From Phyllostachys edulis (taxonomy: Eukaryota > Streptophyta > Magnoliopsida > Poales > Poaceae): DNA of 64,000 bases. Positions 10,201 through 20,425 of the stretch are shown here, in pieces. The notes under the pieces were generated by a model that was not told the DNA's origin, made no database searches, and saw nothing but the letters and a program-made list of their open reading frames with translations. The position numbers and the translations under genes are program-made. The stretch's first letter is position 1. Every line of letters begins with the position of its first letter. The DNA lies in contig CM070558.1 in NCBI GenBank assembly GCA_036346405.1, positions 3,286,001 through 3,350,000 of the forward strand, in the 5' to 3' direction.

Positions 10201-13024
10201 AATTGGGTCGTTCAGACCGTCCGAATAGCCTTCTCAATCTGGGCCGTTAGATTTCAATCGGACCGTCCACATGGATTTGGCCGTTCGGACCATCCGAACA
10301 GCCACTCGATCAGGACCACTGAAACTTGATCAGACCATCCACACCGTTTGGACTAAGTCGCATCATTTCGCCGCTGAGACTGATGACTCGGGCCCACAAG
10401 TCAGTCTCATCTCTCTCGTCTTCTCCGCGCCATGCCAGCGCCGTGCAAAGCAGAGGGCGAGGTGGCGTAGTATCCGTGTTTTTCGGTGCATGCAATCGCC
10501 ACTTGGCCTCACGATGCTGACATTGCCTACTCTGGTGCTGCCACGAGTGACCGTCATTGTTTTCTCCGGCAAAGAAGACCATCAAAACCACCTCTCCATT
10601 CTCTCAGCCGAATCAGGGCGGCCATTGTTTCTTCCTCTTCGCTCAGGCATTCCTAAGCATTCTTGCGCCCTTGTTCTTCTATCACCATACCTTAATCCTT
10701 GTGCTAACTTGAGATCTTGGTATTGCTTGTAGCCCCGAGAATTCGAGCTTGTTCTTTGTTAGTCTAGAGCGCACCCGGAGCGCCACCATCGTGGATTTCT
10801 TCACTCCGATGAGCTTCTTCGTATTTCTTGCGTGTCATATTTTGTCTTAAGATATAATGAGCAAAACCCCTCAATCATTTTTTCTTTTGATTCATTGGGT
10901 TATCAGAAGTTTGGGTTTTCTCTATCTCTGGTCAATTTCGGGTTTTTCGTTCTCATCTCTGGCACAGTGCGTTTTTGTTCAATTACTTCTTGTCACACCA
11001 TCTTTGGAGTATGCTTAACTCATTTCGATCACTCACTTCCTTGGATTTTGCCCAGGATTTTCTCTCCTCATAGCACCCTCATCGCCGCCGTTAGGTCTTT
11101 GTTGTCGGCAAGCTTCAGTGCCTCGTAAGTCACCTCCTAAGCTCAGATTCTAAGTTACCCGACGTGAGTGATTATATTTTTGAGCAACCAGAGACTGAAC
11201 AAGTGGATTATAATCAAGGCAAGCATCTTCTTGCATCATTTTGATCCCAGTTTTTATACTTTAATATTTTGAAATGCAATGATAATTGTGTGCATGCTAT
11301 TTTGAAGTATCATTAATTTGTGAGTCTAGTTAGTTATATCATAATCATTGTTGTTTACTCTTAATCATCTCATACACTTAAACTTAAGATAGAAATCTTG
11401 TGCCAGAATATATAGTCCTTGGGTGAATGCTTAGCCTTGCAAGTCAGTAGACCGGTAGTTTGAGATGACAAGATTAATTTATCAATCATGGGAGACACTG
11501 ATTCTATTTTACTTTTTTTTTTCTTGTTCAGATTCTTGAAACTGAAGTTTAAGTTTATTTGTCATTTGAAAACATGGTTTAGATCTGGATAAGTGGATGC
11601 TAGTGAGGGTGCCTTCGTGCACGAGAATTGGGTAATGTGGTAGTCTTGTCCGGATCATTAAGGACCGAACTTTGGGCTGTCATACCAAGAACTAGTCGTA
11701 CTTTCACATGCTGGATTGGGGCTGGTTTGGTCAAGTAGGGGGAGGGTTTTATTGAATTAGAACACAGGTGGTGTGAGGACATATGTGTTTGATCATATGT
11801 TCATAGGGATCTGATTGCAATTTAATATATGCGAGTGAGCACAGTTTTAGATTTCTGTTCATTGGGTCAGCATTCCCAACACAACTTACGTGCCCTGGTT
11901 AGCAGGTTCTATCAGTAGCCTGTACTAAGCGGGATTCGTCGCGCATGGGTGTTTCAACTCAATAAGGCATTCTTGCTAAAAAGTACCAAATCTCGATTTA
12001 TCCGACCGACACACCTAAGGAAGTGTGTCATTATCCGGAGGCTTACAGGTTGATCGAGTCATGTGGGTAATGATGTATACCCCTGCAGGGTTTAAGAACT
12101 ATTCGAATAGCCGTGTCCCCGGTTATGGACAATACTTGGTTTTGATAGACATCATTGTTAGGCTTTGAAATAAGAATTTACTTAGGAAATTATGGTTGTC
12201 GGCATGATAGGTGTTCATGCGGTTTGAATCGTCAAAATGGACAGTCACTTTGATATGTTTGACTTTATGATTATCACTTTCTTTCGTACTTGTTGTCTTC
12301 TGGTTCAAACATGGTTTAAAAAATTGCCTTTACAAATTAGAAAGTGTAGGAGTAAAACTTGTTGCTTTATACAAAACTAATGCCAATATAGCCTTTCCTT
12401 TGGACAGCCTTTAACATGTATAATATCTTATCCTTTGGATAGATTCTATTAAACACTTTCTTTTATTAGTTTGTGTAAGCCTTGCAAGTACCATCTGTAC
12501 TCAGTTGAATTAACCACTTGCTGCAGGTGAGGACGTTTATGTTTACGACCCATCCGTTAGCGCCGATTATAGTGACGCTAACGAATGACGCTGTTTCTTC
12601 CTCCACTCAGTTGCCTCGGGTGATGGACACACTTAGTTGGAACTTTTGGTGTTTATAATTGCTTTCCGCTGCAAACTTTTGTTTTCTGAGACTGTCAGTC
12701 ACTTATGTAAATTTATGAACTTCATTTGTACCATGTAAGATCACTTTATGCATAATGTATGACTTGTATGACTGTGTATAAATGTTATTCAGGATATGTG
12801 CACATTAGTCATTGATATTGAGAACTAATGTGAGATACCTATCTGGAACCTGAAATTAGATTCGTTTCTTGTTAAAAATTATGTCTTTGCTATAATTCTT
12901 CAACTTAAAACGAATCCAATTCAAGAGGTCCCGACATTCAAATAGCTCCAACATGCATTAAAATATTTAAAAGTCCCACGTTTTCACGTTTCAGATTTTG
13001 GCTACAATTTTTTAGGGTGTTACA
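7229..13024 (-). mobile_element. Solo LTR (Ty3/gypsy-like) abutting the PP2C gene
   Basis: Read on the minus strand it begins TGTAACACCCTAAAA (13024) and ends GGTCCCGACA (7229). Flanks are TGGAG (7224-7228) and CGGAG (13025-13029), a 5-bp duplication differing by one C-to-T change. An AT-rich first part, a pyrimidine-rich GC block and a leader-like stretch near 8950-9060 follow the usual LTR order, and no gag or pol is present. A second solo LTR (9608-12936) is nested inside; without it and its duplicated TTCAA the element is about 2.46 kb. Confidence 0.82.
9608..12936 (+). mobile_element. Nested solo LTR, Del/Tekay-like Ty3/gypsy
   Basis: A 3,329-bp LTR starting TGTAACAGCCTC and ending GAGGTCCCGACA, flanked by perfect TTCAA duplications (9603-9607 and 12937-12941). 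It shares the internal block ACTATTCGAATAGCCGTGTC plus a GGTTATGGAC tail (12088-12127) with LTRs at 25780-25812 and 44569-44601, defining one family. It also has the GTTCGGACCGTCCGA-type motifs near 10130-10300. No internal coding part remains, so it is a recombination product. Confidence 0.9.
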
Positions 13025-14420
13025 CGGAGGAGCTGAGGTAAGTCTGCAGAGGCTCCGGGGACCTGTCGTAGTTGTAGGTGTAGACGTCGAGCGGCGTGTT
13101 GCTGCAGCTGTTGCAGCTCGAGTCCACGACCTTGGTGCGCCCGCGCGCGAGGCGGCCGTCGATGTCGAGGTCGAGGTAGACCACGACGACGGTGATGTCA
13201 TCATGGAAGTGCCGCCTGACCCCACGCTCGATCCGCATCAGGTCGCCGCGCCTCATCTCCCGCTTCCTTGCTGCCTCCGTCAGCGCAGCCTGCACCAGCC
13301 TCTTCGCTATGCCCTGAACGAAACAGTTTGATCAAGCAAGTTCAGAGCTATGTTCTTGTTCTCTGAACTGAAATGATGGCAGGATTGGAGAGGCGAAGAT
13401 CTCTGAACTGTTGAAACTTACTGTTCTTGGGTTCTTGGAGACAAGCTGCACGGCGGCTGCGTCGGTGAGGTGATCCCAGAGGCCATCGGAGGCGAAGATG
13501 ATGAACTTGTCGTCCTGCTTGAGCTTGCGGGCATGGATGGACGGGTCAGCGCTGATGACTGCTCGCTTCAGCGCAACGGCGGGGGAGCACAGCCGCTGGA
13601 ACACCGGGTCCTGCTTGAACTCCGTCGACTTCAGGTACACGTCCCCAATCGATCGCGACACTTGAATGATCCCCTTGACCCTCCAGGCGCCCCGGGCGTG
13701 CACGACGATCTGGTCGTCGTCGGGGTGGAGCGCGGCGAGCTCCTTGCGGACCTCGTCGGAGGCCACGTTGTGCTCGGCGGAGAGCCGCTCGGCGACGACC
13801 GGCCCGTTCCCCGCCGTGCGACGGCCAAGGACGGCGCGGGAGTCGCCGACGTTGGCGACGCAGATCGTGTCGCTGGTGATGGAGCCCAGGAGGCAGCAGG
13901 AGCCCGCGCCGGCCGGGCCAGGCATATTCGGCAGCGACCACCGGACCATCTGGAGGTACTCCTCGTCGGCCGCCAGGTACGCCTTTCGGATCACGTCGTC
14001 GGTCACCGCTCCACCATGCTCCGACGCGAACCCTGTTTTGTTTTTTGGCGCCAAGAAGCAGAGTATTTAATCGCGTGTAAATTAACCATTTATTTACGAG
14101 CACGATGAGCAAGCAAGCATGCGTACGATGAGATTACGAGGAGCATTGGATGATCGATACGTACCGTGTATGAGGGGGAAGAGGCGGGAGCGGAGGAACC
14201 GGGAGGCGTCGGGGCCGCCGTGTCCGTCGTAGACGCCGACGAGCGTGGCGTCCGGCGACACCAGCACCTGCCCCTGGTCCTCCATCTCCTTGTTCGCCTG
14301 CGCCGCCGCCATCGAGAACTCCCCCGCCGCGTGCGCCCTCAACTCCGCCTGCCACGTCATCCCGTCCCCCCGCGCCGCGGGCCACCCCCCGCACCACCTC
14401 ACCGCCGACCTCCACTCCAT
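13020..14420 (-). CDS. Protein phosphatase 2C, clade D type (three exons)
   Basis: Mg/Mn-dependent serine/threonine phosphatase. Exons: 14420-14165, 14032-13422 and 13313-13020, with GT-AG introns (donors GTACGT and GTAAGT); the total is 1,161 nt, 386 residues. The start is the first ATG in frame. Metal-site and core motifs: MED at 46-48, VYDGHGG at 63-69, ANVGDSRAVLG at 145-155, ASDGLWDHL at 266-274 and HDDITVVVVYLD at 326-337. MAAAQAN near 37-43 and RREMR/GVRRHFHDD-type sequence match plant clade D, whose members dephosphorylate plasma-membrane H+-ATPase and are inhibited by SAUR proteins (family knowledge, not shown here). Length is normal for the family. The last two bases of the valine codon and the TAA stop (13020-13022) come from the adjacent LTR; the native end was two codons further on. 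The frame is otherwise intact. Confidence 0.93.
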
Positions 14421-14758
14421 GCCAGCCAAAACCAAGAAAGCTCGCAACTTCCCTCTCCCTTCTCCTCACGAAACCTCTCCAAAAGCTTGGAAAGCTGGTT
14501 CTTGATCGCTGCGTGTGCTTGTTGATGAGTTGGCGGTGCTTTGGTGAAGGAATGAATGAATGCGGCTAGCCTAGCTATTTGTTGGAGAAGGGAAGACTGA
14601 CGATGTTGTTCTTCTCCGGGCGAACCGCGTGACGTGACGGAAAGGGAGGAGTGTTTTGGCCGCCGACCCGTGAGTGTGTGGCCGACTGTCAGTATGGGAT
14701 CAGATGATTTGACTTTGACTTCTGGACTTGCTATTCCAAGTGGTCGTCTATTTGTATT
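14421..14758 (-). promoter_or_regulatory. 5' UTR and proximal promoter of the PP2C gene
   Basis: About 340 bp lie between the start codon and the solo LTR at 14760. A CGTGACGTGACGG stretch near 14628-14640 holds ACGT cores of the type bound by plant bZIP factors. No convincing TATA box was found. The upstream promoter is cut off by the LTR. Confidence 0.45.
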
Positions 14759-14759
14759 T

Positions 14760-15655
14760 TGTTTTAGGGCTTTCCTAAACAATAATAGCCTAGTGTTTTT
14801 TTAGACAAAATGTTCAAATTTCTCACCGTTAGGTTTGAGTTGGGATCAATGTCCAACTGATTACGTGATGTCTCTGGCGGTCGATGGTGGGAAGGTATCC
14901 GTCGATGGTTTAATACCAATTTTATGAATGAATACTGGAGTCTTTTCTTGAGTTAGATTCACACAGAAAAATACACAAAAAATTTATACAGGTTCGAGCC
15001 TTATCCTGAGAAAATAATAATACTATTCCTGTGTTATTGTATTGACTATGTTTTACAACAGGGAAGAAATCACTAGGACTTAATGACTCATGTATGTTGA
15101 TTGTGTCTCTGATCGATTTGCTTCTGATCCTCATCTGTCCACCGACTTTATCTCTTATATAGCGCATGAAGAGGTGACAGTTATTCATGCCAAAAGACGT
15201 CTTGTCTTTTGATGTAATGCGCACGTTTAAGGGTAGTTATTGTCAGAGACTAATCATCCCACGTCGTATTGCAGTTATGTCAGAGACAGATGCTTAATAC
15301 GTGTAGTTATCCCAGAGAATAACAGCACATATTAACTAATATATGTATTAAATACAACGTATAAGTATCCCTAGTCGACCGGATCCACATGTCTGTAGAT
15401 TTTGTTGACTATAGAGTTGTCGTAGTAAGGCTTACGACCATGAGGTGGTCGTAGTAAATCTTACGACTATTAGATAGTCGTAGAAATACTTACGACCATA
15501 TAGAGTGGTCGTAAAATGGTTTACAACCACTCGGCTAAGATTCTCCCTTATTAACGATAAGAGGTATCCTTACGAATAACATGAAGGTATTGCTATCTAT
15601 AATAACAATTACAGATAAACAATTTAATTAATTGAGGATTATTAGATCCTCGTCA
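14760..15655 (-). mobile_element. Solo LTR in the PP2C promoter region
   Basis: On the minus strand it starts TGACGAGGATCTAATAATCC (15655) and ends CCCTAAAACA (14760). It matches the LTR at 56258-56992 in its first 40 bases, its ACAGGTTCG / ACTCCTGT-type block, and its arrays of GTCGTA...TTACGAC motifs. GTATT follows it at 15656-15660 and GTATT occurs at 14754-14758, one base from the predicted edge. A TATA-like CTATATAAG lies on the minus strand at 15162-15154. No internal region remains. Confidence 0.75.
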
Positions 15656-16482
15656 GTATTCAGTACCGATTAGGGTTTGGGGTGAAGTTGGCCTGATCCT
15701 GAGGGTGGCCTACTTCATAATGGTTGGCGGCAATAGCGACCCCGGCCGCAGGATCCGAGGGCGAATTAAGGCCTCTAGCAGAGTGGGCTTCAATATGACA
15801 CGTGCGAATATTAGTAGTGTAAATCCTATGTGGTTTTAGTCCAGCCCGAGGTAATACTGTATCGCCGCTGACGGGATCGTAGGATGGCAATGTATGTGGA
15901 GGCGAGCTTTGACGAACTCAAAGGGGACTGAGATACATGTGGTGGTGGGCAGCTGAACGTGGAGACGAAGGGCAGCTGACACAGTGACACTTCCATTAGA
16001 TAACACCTTTATTTTTCTTCTTCTTCTTTTGTTTGTCTACATGTTTATTCAAAGACGTTCTTTTATTTATTTTTTTGTAGCACGAGACACGTGTATCGGT
16101 TGCCACGTTGGCACGTGTTTATGTACGAGGTCACATTCTACCAAGGGCGATTATGTCCTTCCCGTTGGGCCCCATCTGTACTTCCCCTGTATACATAACG
16201 TACAAGCTAGTGCATTGTTGACCTGTATGCCATATGAAGAAAAAATATATAAGACAGGCATATTATACATAAAAGAAGTTTCAGACAAAGTGATTTCTCC
16301 ATCATGAACAGAAGTTGTTGCATAATTGTTGGGTCATCGATTAAGCTGATTGGGTAGTACATGAGAAAAATCTGTTAATCTAGTCCAGTAATGAACAATT
16401 GAGCACTATACGGGAGCACGTCGATCTATCCAGATAAAAAGTTTTCATTAAAAAAAAGAAGAAACATGAAACCGGACCGGAT
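15656..16482. other. Intergenic, nothing recognised
   Basis: It contains a moderately GC-rich part (15660-15990) whose minus-strand frame is not recognisable, and AT-richer sequence with T-tracts near 16010-16080. No splice-consistent exons, TE termini or RNA genes were seen. Confidence 0.4.
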
Positions 16483-16491
16483 AGCGATAAG

Positions 16492-17659
16492 GAAGTCTAG
16501 ACTGTATTGGCCCTTAGCGTTCTATAATTTTTAAACTAGCTCTGTTAGCTTTGAATTTTCACTTTTGATTCTCTGTTGATCGTCTTTGCGATGGGGACAT
16601 GACTGACTAAAATCTTCTGCGCTCTCGGCGGCGGCGATGAGTCTTCTTAGTCCTACAATGACACCTCCCCTCCTACCGTATGCATAAATCCAAGAGGAGA
16701 GAAAATACATTTAAAAATATTTTTGGAGGAATTTTAAATATAGCAAAGGCTCCAAAATTATGAAATTTTTGTGGAGACTTGCACATAGTGTAATTGCTTG
16801 TGTAATTTTTTAGAATTTTATGAGTTCACGATTTTTTGTGTAAAATTTATTTAAGTATCTTGTTTGTAGGAATTTTCTAATATAGAAAATGAGGTCCAAA
16901 CATTATAATTTTTCTAGACTCCTTATACAATGTACTTGATTGTGTAATTTTTCATAATTTTATATGTTCCGAAATTGTCTCGACAAATTAAGGGTTTAGG
17001 TCTTGAAAATTAGGACGAAAGGTTTCGAAAATTAGGGTTTCATGATTTCATGTGACTTGGAATATGGGAAGTTTAGTACCACATGACTACTCTAAGTAAG
17101 AGACACTCCCTCCTCCGTGCGTCAATCGCCCGTCATTCTTTGTCACTTGCATTGATGCTAGCTTTTATGACAATTGTTTGATTGAGTAATGAGGTTAATG
17201 GTACGAGGAGGTGGTATAAGTAATTTAGTTGGTGTTTCATTTTATATATTAGAAAATAAGTTTGTACAACATACTTGGTAAATAAACCTCTTAGGACAAA
17301 GATATCCTGAGCGAACTCATAAAAAAAAATTGCACAAGCAATTACACTATGCTAGGTGTCTCCACAAAAAAATTCATAATTTTTGGAGCTCATTTGCTAT
17401 ATTTAAAAATTCCTCCAAGAAATATTCTTAAATGTATTTTCTCTCTCTCCTCTTGGATTTATGCAGTTCCTTCATAGAAGGGGAGATGTCATTGCTGGGG
17501 AAAAGAACACCTTGTTGCAAGAAGCCGAGGCGCAAAGACTTGGTCGTCAAGGCCTCGTCACGCAAAGACGCGCCAAATAGAGGCTAAAAGTGGAAATTCG
17601 AATCTAATAGGGCTAGTTTAGAAATTACGGAGCGCTAGGGGCAATACAGTTCAGACTTC
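16492..17659. mobile_element. Mutator-like foldback element with about 350-bp TIRs
   Basis: The left end (GAAGTCTAGACTGTATTGGC onward) is matched in inverted orientation by the right end (GGGGCAATACAGTTCAGACTTC). The inverted repeat continues through a second block around 16656-16835 and 17305-17494. Flanks are 9-bp AGCGATAAG (16483-16491) and AGCGATACG (17660-17668), the size typical of Mutator-like elements. The left arm also holds an imperfect tandem duplication (about 16735-16860 and 16870-16985). No transposase is encoded; it is non-autonomous. Confidence 0.85.
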
Positions 17660-17669
17660 AGCGATACGA

Positions 17670-18047
17670 AGATTATTTTTATTAATTAACCTATTTTATA
17701 ATTCATTTTTATCAGAACAACTCGTGAACTTTATTTTTAAATCTAACCATTTTGGCCACGCCACCACCCGTCACGTGGCAACACAACACTGCCACCCCAT
17801 AGGGTAAGTCTAGCTAAATAACACTTCTTGTCACGTCACTAGTGGTGGCGTAACCAAACAACACTATCACGCTACTGGTGGTAGAGTGACAGAATTTGGT
17901 CACGCTATGATGCTGGTGTGATAATGTTGTTTTGCCACGTCATGAGTGGTGATGTGATTAAAAGGGTCAGAATCTAAAATAAAGTTGACGAGAGGTTAAT
18001 AATAAAAAATATTTTTTTAAAAAAGTTAATTAATAAAAAAAAAGTTC
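17670..18047. mobile_element. Second long-TIR MITE, Mutator-like
   Basis: Arms of about 105 bp, 17673-17779 and 17934-18043, are inverted copies: both run from a TTTTATTAATTAAC stretch through CTCGT(G/C)AACTTTATTTT to a CACGTGGC/GACGTGGC inner edge. The flanks GCGATACGA (17661-17669) and GCGATAAGA (18048-18056) match at 8 of 9 bases. The short loop has direct and inverted GTCAC/GTGGTGG motifs. It is non-coding and directly abuts the previous element. Confidence 0.8.
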
Positions 18048-18481
18048 GCGATAAGAATGGCAGCTCCTAAGCATCTCGACTTCACGAGAGCGAGAGCTGT
18101 AAAAAGTCGACGTTTTCGTGCTCGAAAGAAGAAGAAGAAAAAAAAAAGTGTCAAATCACTCATGTGACGGTGAAGATCGGTACATCCACAAGTTGTGCGG
18201 TGCTTTTGGACTTTGGGTAAGTGTCTCCCGTGCAGTAACGATTGACAAAAGTGTCGCAGCAAGTATGGCAACTGCTGGCTAGTGTGGGTCCACGTGTATG
18301 TATGAATATATGCTTTCCTCAGCCGTCAATGGAGACCATATGTACAGCACGCACATGTATGCAGGCAGTTTAGATCCTCTCTGAAACCTCAACACATGTC
18401 TTAAAATCAGACTGTTGGGAGGTCATCTCAAGAGAAATCAGCACGAATGCGCAACACGTTTAAGCATTTGTTCCCATCATA

Positions 18482-18706
18482 CTTCCCTTCTTTTAGAGAT
18501 ACACCACGTTTTAAAATACGTGCAATTAAACTTGCTTAACTTTGATGGTTAATATATTTTTAAAAAAACTATTCACATTGGTCATATGAAAATGACATCG
18601 TCAGATTAATCATGAAAAATATTATCATAACATAATAATTTATATTATTTTATAAATATATTAATATAAAAAGTAATAGTCAAAATTGTATATGTAACAG
18701 AGGGAG
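18482..18706. mobile_element. Stowaway MITE
   Basis: A 225-bp AT-rich element ending in ACAGAGGGAG, the inverse of the Stowaway terminus CTCCCTCTGT; the left end CTTCCCTTCTTTTAG is a degraded version. TA dinucleotides flank it (18480-18481 and 18707-18708), as expected for Tc1/Mariner-type insertion. Non-coding. Confidence 0.85.
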
Positions 18707-18708
18707 TA

Positions 18709-19066
18709 CGAATTAAGCGAGCGCAACCTCATGTCAGTTCGACTAGCCACCGCCCAGCCCGCCATGACGCATGGTCATGGAGCTCTGGAGCTGTTGTAAA
18801 TAATGCGTAGAAAAAAAAGAGGACGGGAGACATGACGCATGGTTGGACTGAAGAGGTACACGCATTCATGGGTCGAGGCCCCCTGTTTCCATGAAACCGA
18901 CAGAGCTCTCGCTGATCATTAAAAAATGCCGGTCTTATTAGTCTTACGGGAGCTTGAGCTCACCTTGGGAGGGTGCTATCTGACTGTAACGCCAGTTGCG
19001 ATCAAAGAAAATGGAGGCAGCCAGACGGACTCAGGGTTGGTTGGTAAACGGCACTCTGTATCGTCA
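18709..19066. other. Intergenic, nothing recognised
   Basis: A short CATGACGCATGGT sequence occurs twice (near 18762 and 18831). No reading frame or TE terminus is supported. Confidence 0.4.
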
Positions 19067-19716
19067 CTGATGAGATATTGAGATGGGACTGAAACCAGTG
19101 AAAATTTCACTGATGGGATATTGACATGGGACTGAAACAAGTGAAAATTTCTGAAGATTTTGCGTTACAGGACACCGCGTGTATGGACGCGATCTTCTTC
19201 TCCCTTTTCTTCAGTCAGAACAATGGCGTGCTCCTTAAGCGCCATATTGAGAAAATGACAGCTACGAAGAATATTACTGAATCTGACGACGCTTACTGTA
19301 ACCGGATCCAAGCATCAGTGCTCAGCACCACTAGTTCTCAAGGCGTTACAACTGCATCGTGACTGTTTGAGTCTTTGACAGCAAAATGTACCGCATTGCG
19401 TTACAGGACACCACGTGTATGGACACGATCTTCTTCTCCCTTTTCTTCAGTCAGAACAGTGGCGTGCTCCTTAAGCGCCATATTGAGAAATGACAACTAC
19501 GAAGATTACCGAATCTGACGCTTACTATAACCGGATCCAAGCATCAGTGTTCAGTACCACTAGTTCCCAAGGCATTACGTCTGCATCGTGACTGAAAGAG
19601 TCTTTGACAGCAAAATGTACCGCATGTAACAAGGGCTACCACTAGTTCTCAGGGCATTACATCTGCATCGTGACTGTCTGAGTCTTTGGCAGCAAAATGT
19701 ACCGCATGTAACAAGG
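19067..19716 (+). repeat. Complex tandem repeat (43-bp and 236-bp units)
   Basis: Two copies of a 43-bp unit (19067 and 19110, around GATATTGA(G/C)ATGGGACTGAAAC) lead into a 236-bp unit. The GCGTTACAGGACACC landmark recurs at 19162 and 19398. A third copy contains only its last 85 bp or so (ACCACTAGTTCTCAGGGCAT near 19637). Copies differ by small indels. The 78-residue frame across copy 1 is not kept in copy 2, so it is not a gene. Confidence 0.9.
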
Positions 19717-20425
19717 ACTAATCACTGGAGAGCGTGCTTATTTGTTCTCGCTACTGTTATTGTGATTATAAACGTGCCATAAATCTAGTCTACTTTTCCT
19801 TTATTAACCGTGTATTTTTCTCTCCTTTACACTGTGATCAAAATAATGTGATCGAAACACTGTGGTCGAAATAAAATGGTCAAAACACAGTGGTCGAAAA
19901 AATAGTGGTCAGATCCATATACCAGTGTGGTCAAAATACACTGGTCAAAGCTGTAGACCAGTGTGTAATCAGGATCAATAAACACTGCTTAATTACCATT
20001 AATTGGTTTTGAATTAGCTGTTACAAATGGTTTAATATGTGCTTTATTATGTAGTTACTAGAGAGTAATTGTCTCGACCTTAAAAAAGATCTCGAGACGT
20101 TCAGACCTGGTACGATTTGAAAGGCTTCCATTTTCTTTTTCTTCCCCTCTGTTCTAATGTGTTGGAGAGTTGTGCTATCAAACCAAGTCATCCCTTCTCC
20201 TTGGCGTGCACCGGGAAGGAGGGTGAGCAGGTATCTTCGAACCATTATCGCAGAGTTCACCTGCACGAGGCGGCAATAAGGTTTCTGGGCAACGCATCTA
20301 CACGACCGCTCGCTGTGCTGCTTTATTTATGTTCTACATTGCTTCGAGTCTACGCTGCTTCCTGCTCTTCATCACGTTCAACTATAAGTTGGTTGTGCAA
20401 CCAACTATTCAGTATCCTATTATTG
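19717..20425. other. Possible degraded Copia LTR/leader
   Basis: Around 19835-19965 the trinucleotide-led motif TGGTC(G/A)AAA recurs about nine times, as it does in the Angela-like LTR near 45310-45400. The Copia gag remnant at 22745 lies just beyond the solo LTR that interrupts this stretch, so this may be the 5' part of the same element. No PBS was identified. Confidence 0.35.

Noticed and set aside
12937..13024. Right end of the inner solo LTR placed at the TGTTACA next to the PP2C gene
   Set aside because: The inner LTR ends at GGTCCCGACA (12936), where the TTCAA duplication is found; TGTTACA belongs to the outer, minus-strand LTR.
14418..14447. Alternative PP2C start at 14447
   Set aside because: The codon there is TTG, not ATG; the first in-frame ATG is at 14420.
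13470..14525. Plus-strand ORFs opposite the PP2C gene
   Set aside because: They are antisense shadows of high-GC PP2C exons and read across its introns.
15740..15775. CGGCCGCAGGATCCGAGGGC stretch resembling a cloning-vector linker
   Set aside because: Only loosely similar: the full NotI site and the flanking vector bases are missing, and the surroundings are ordinary plant sequence.
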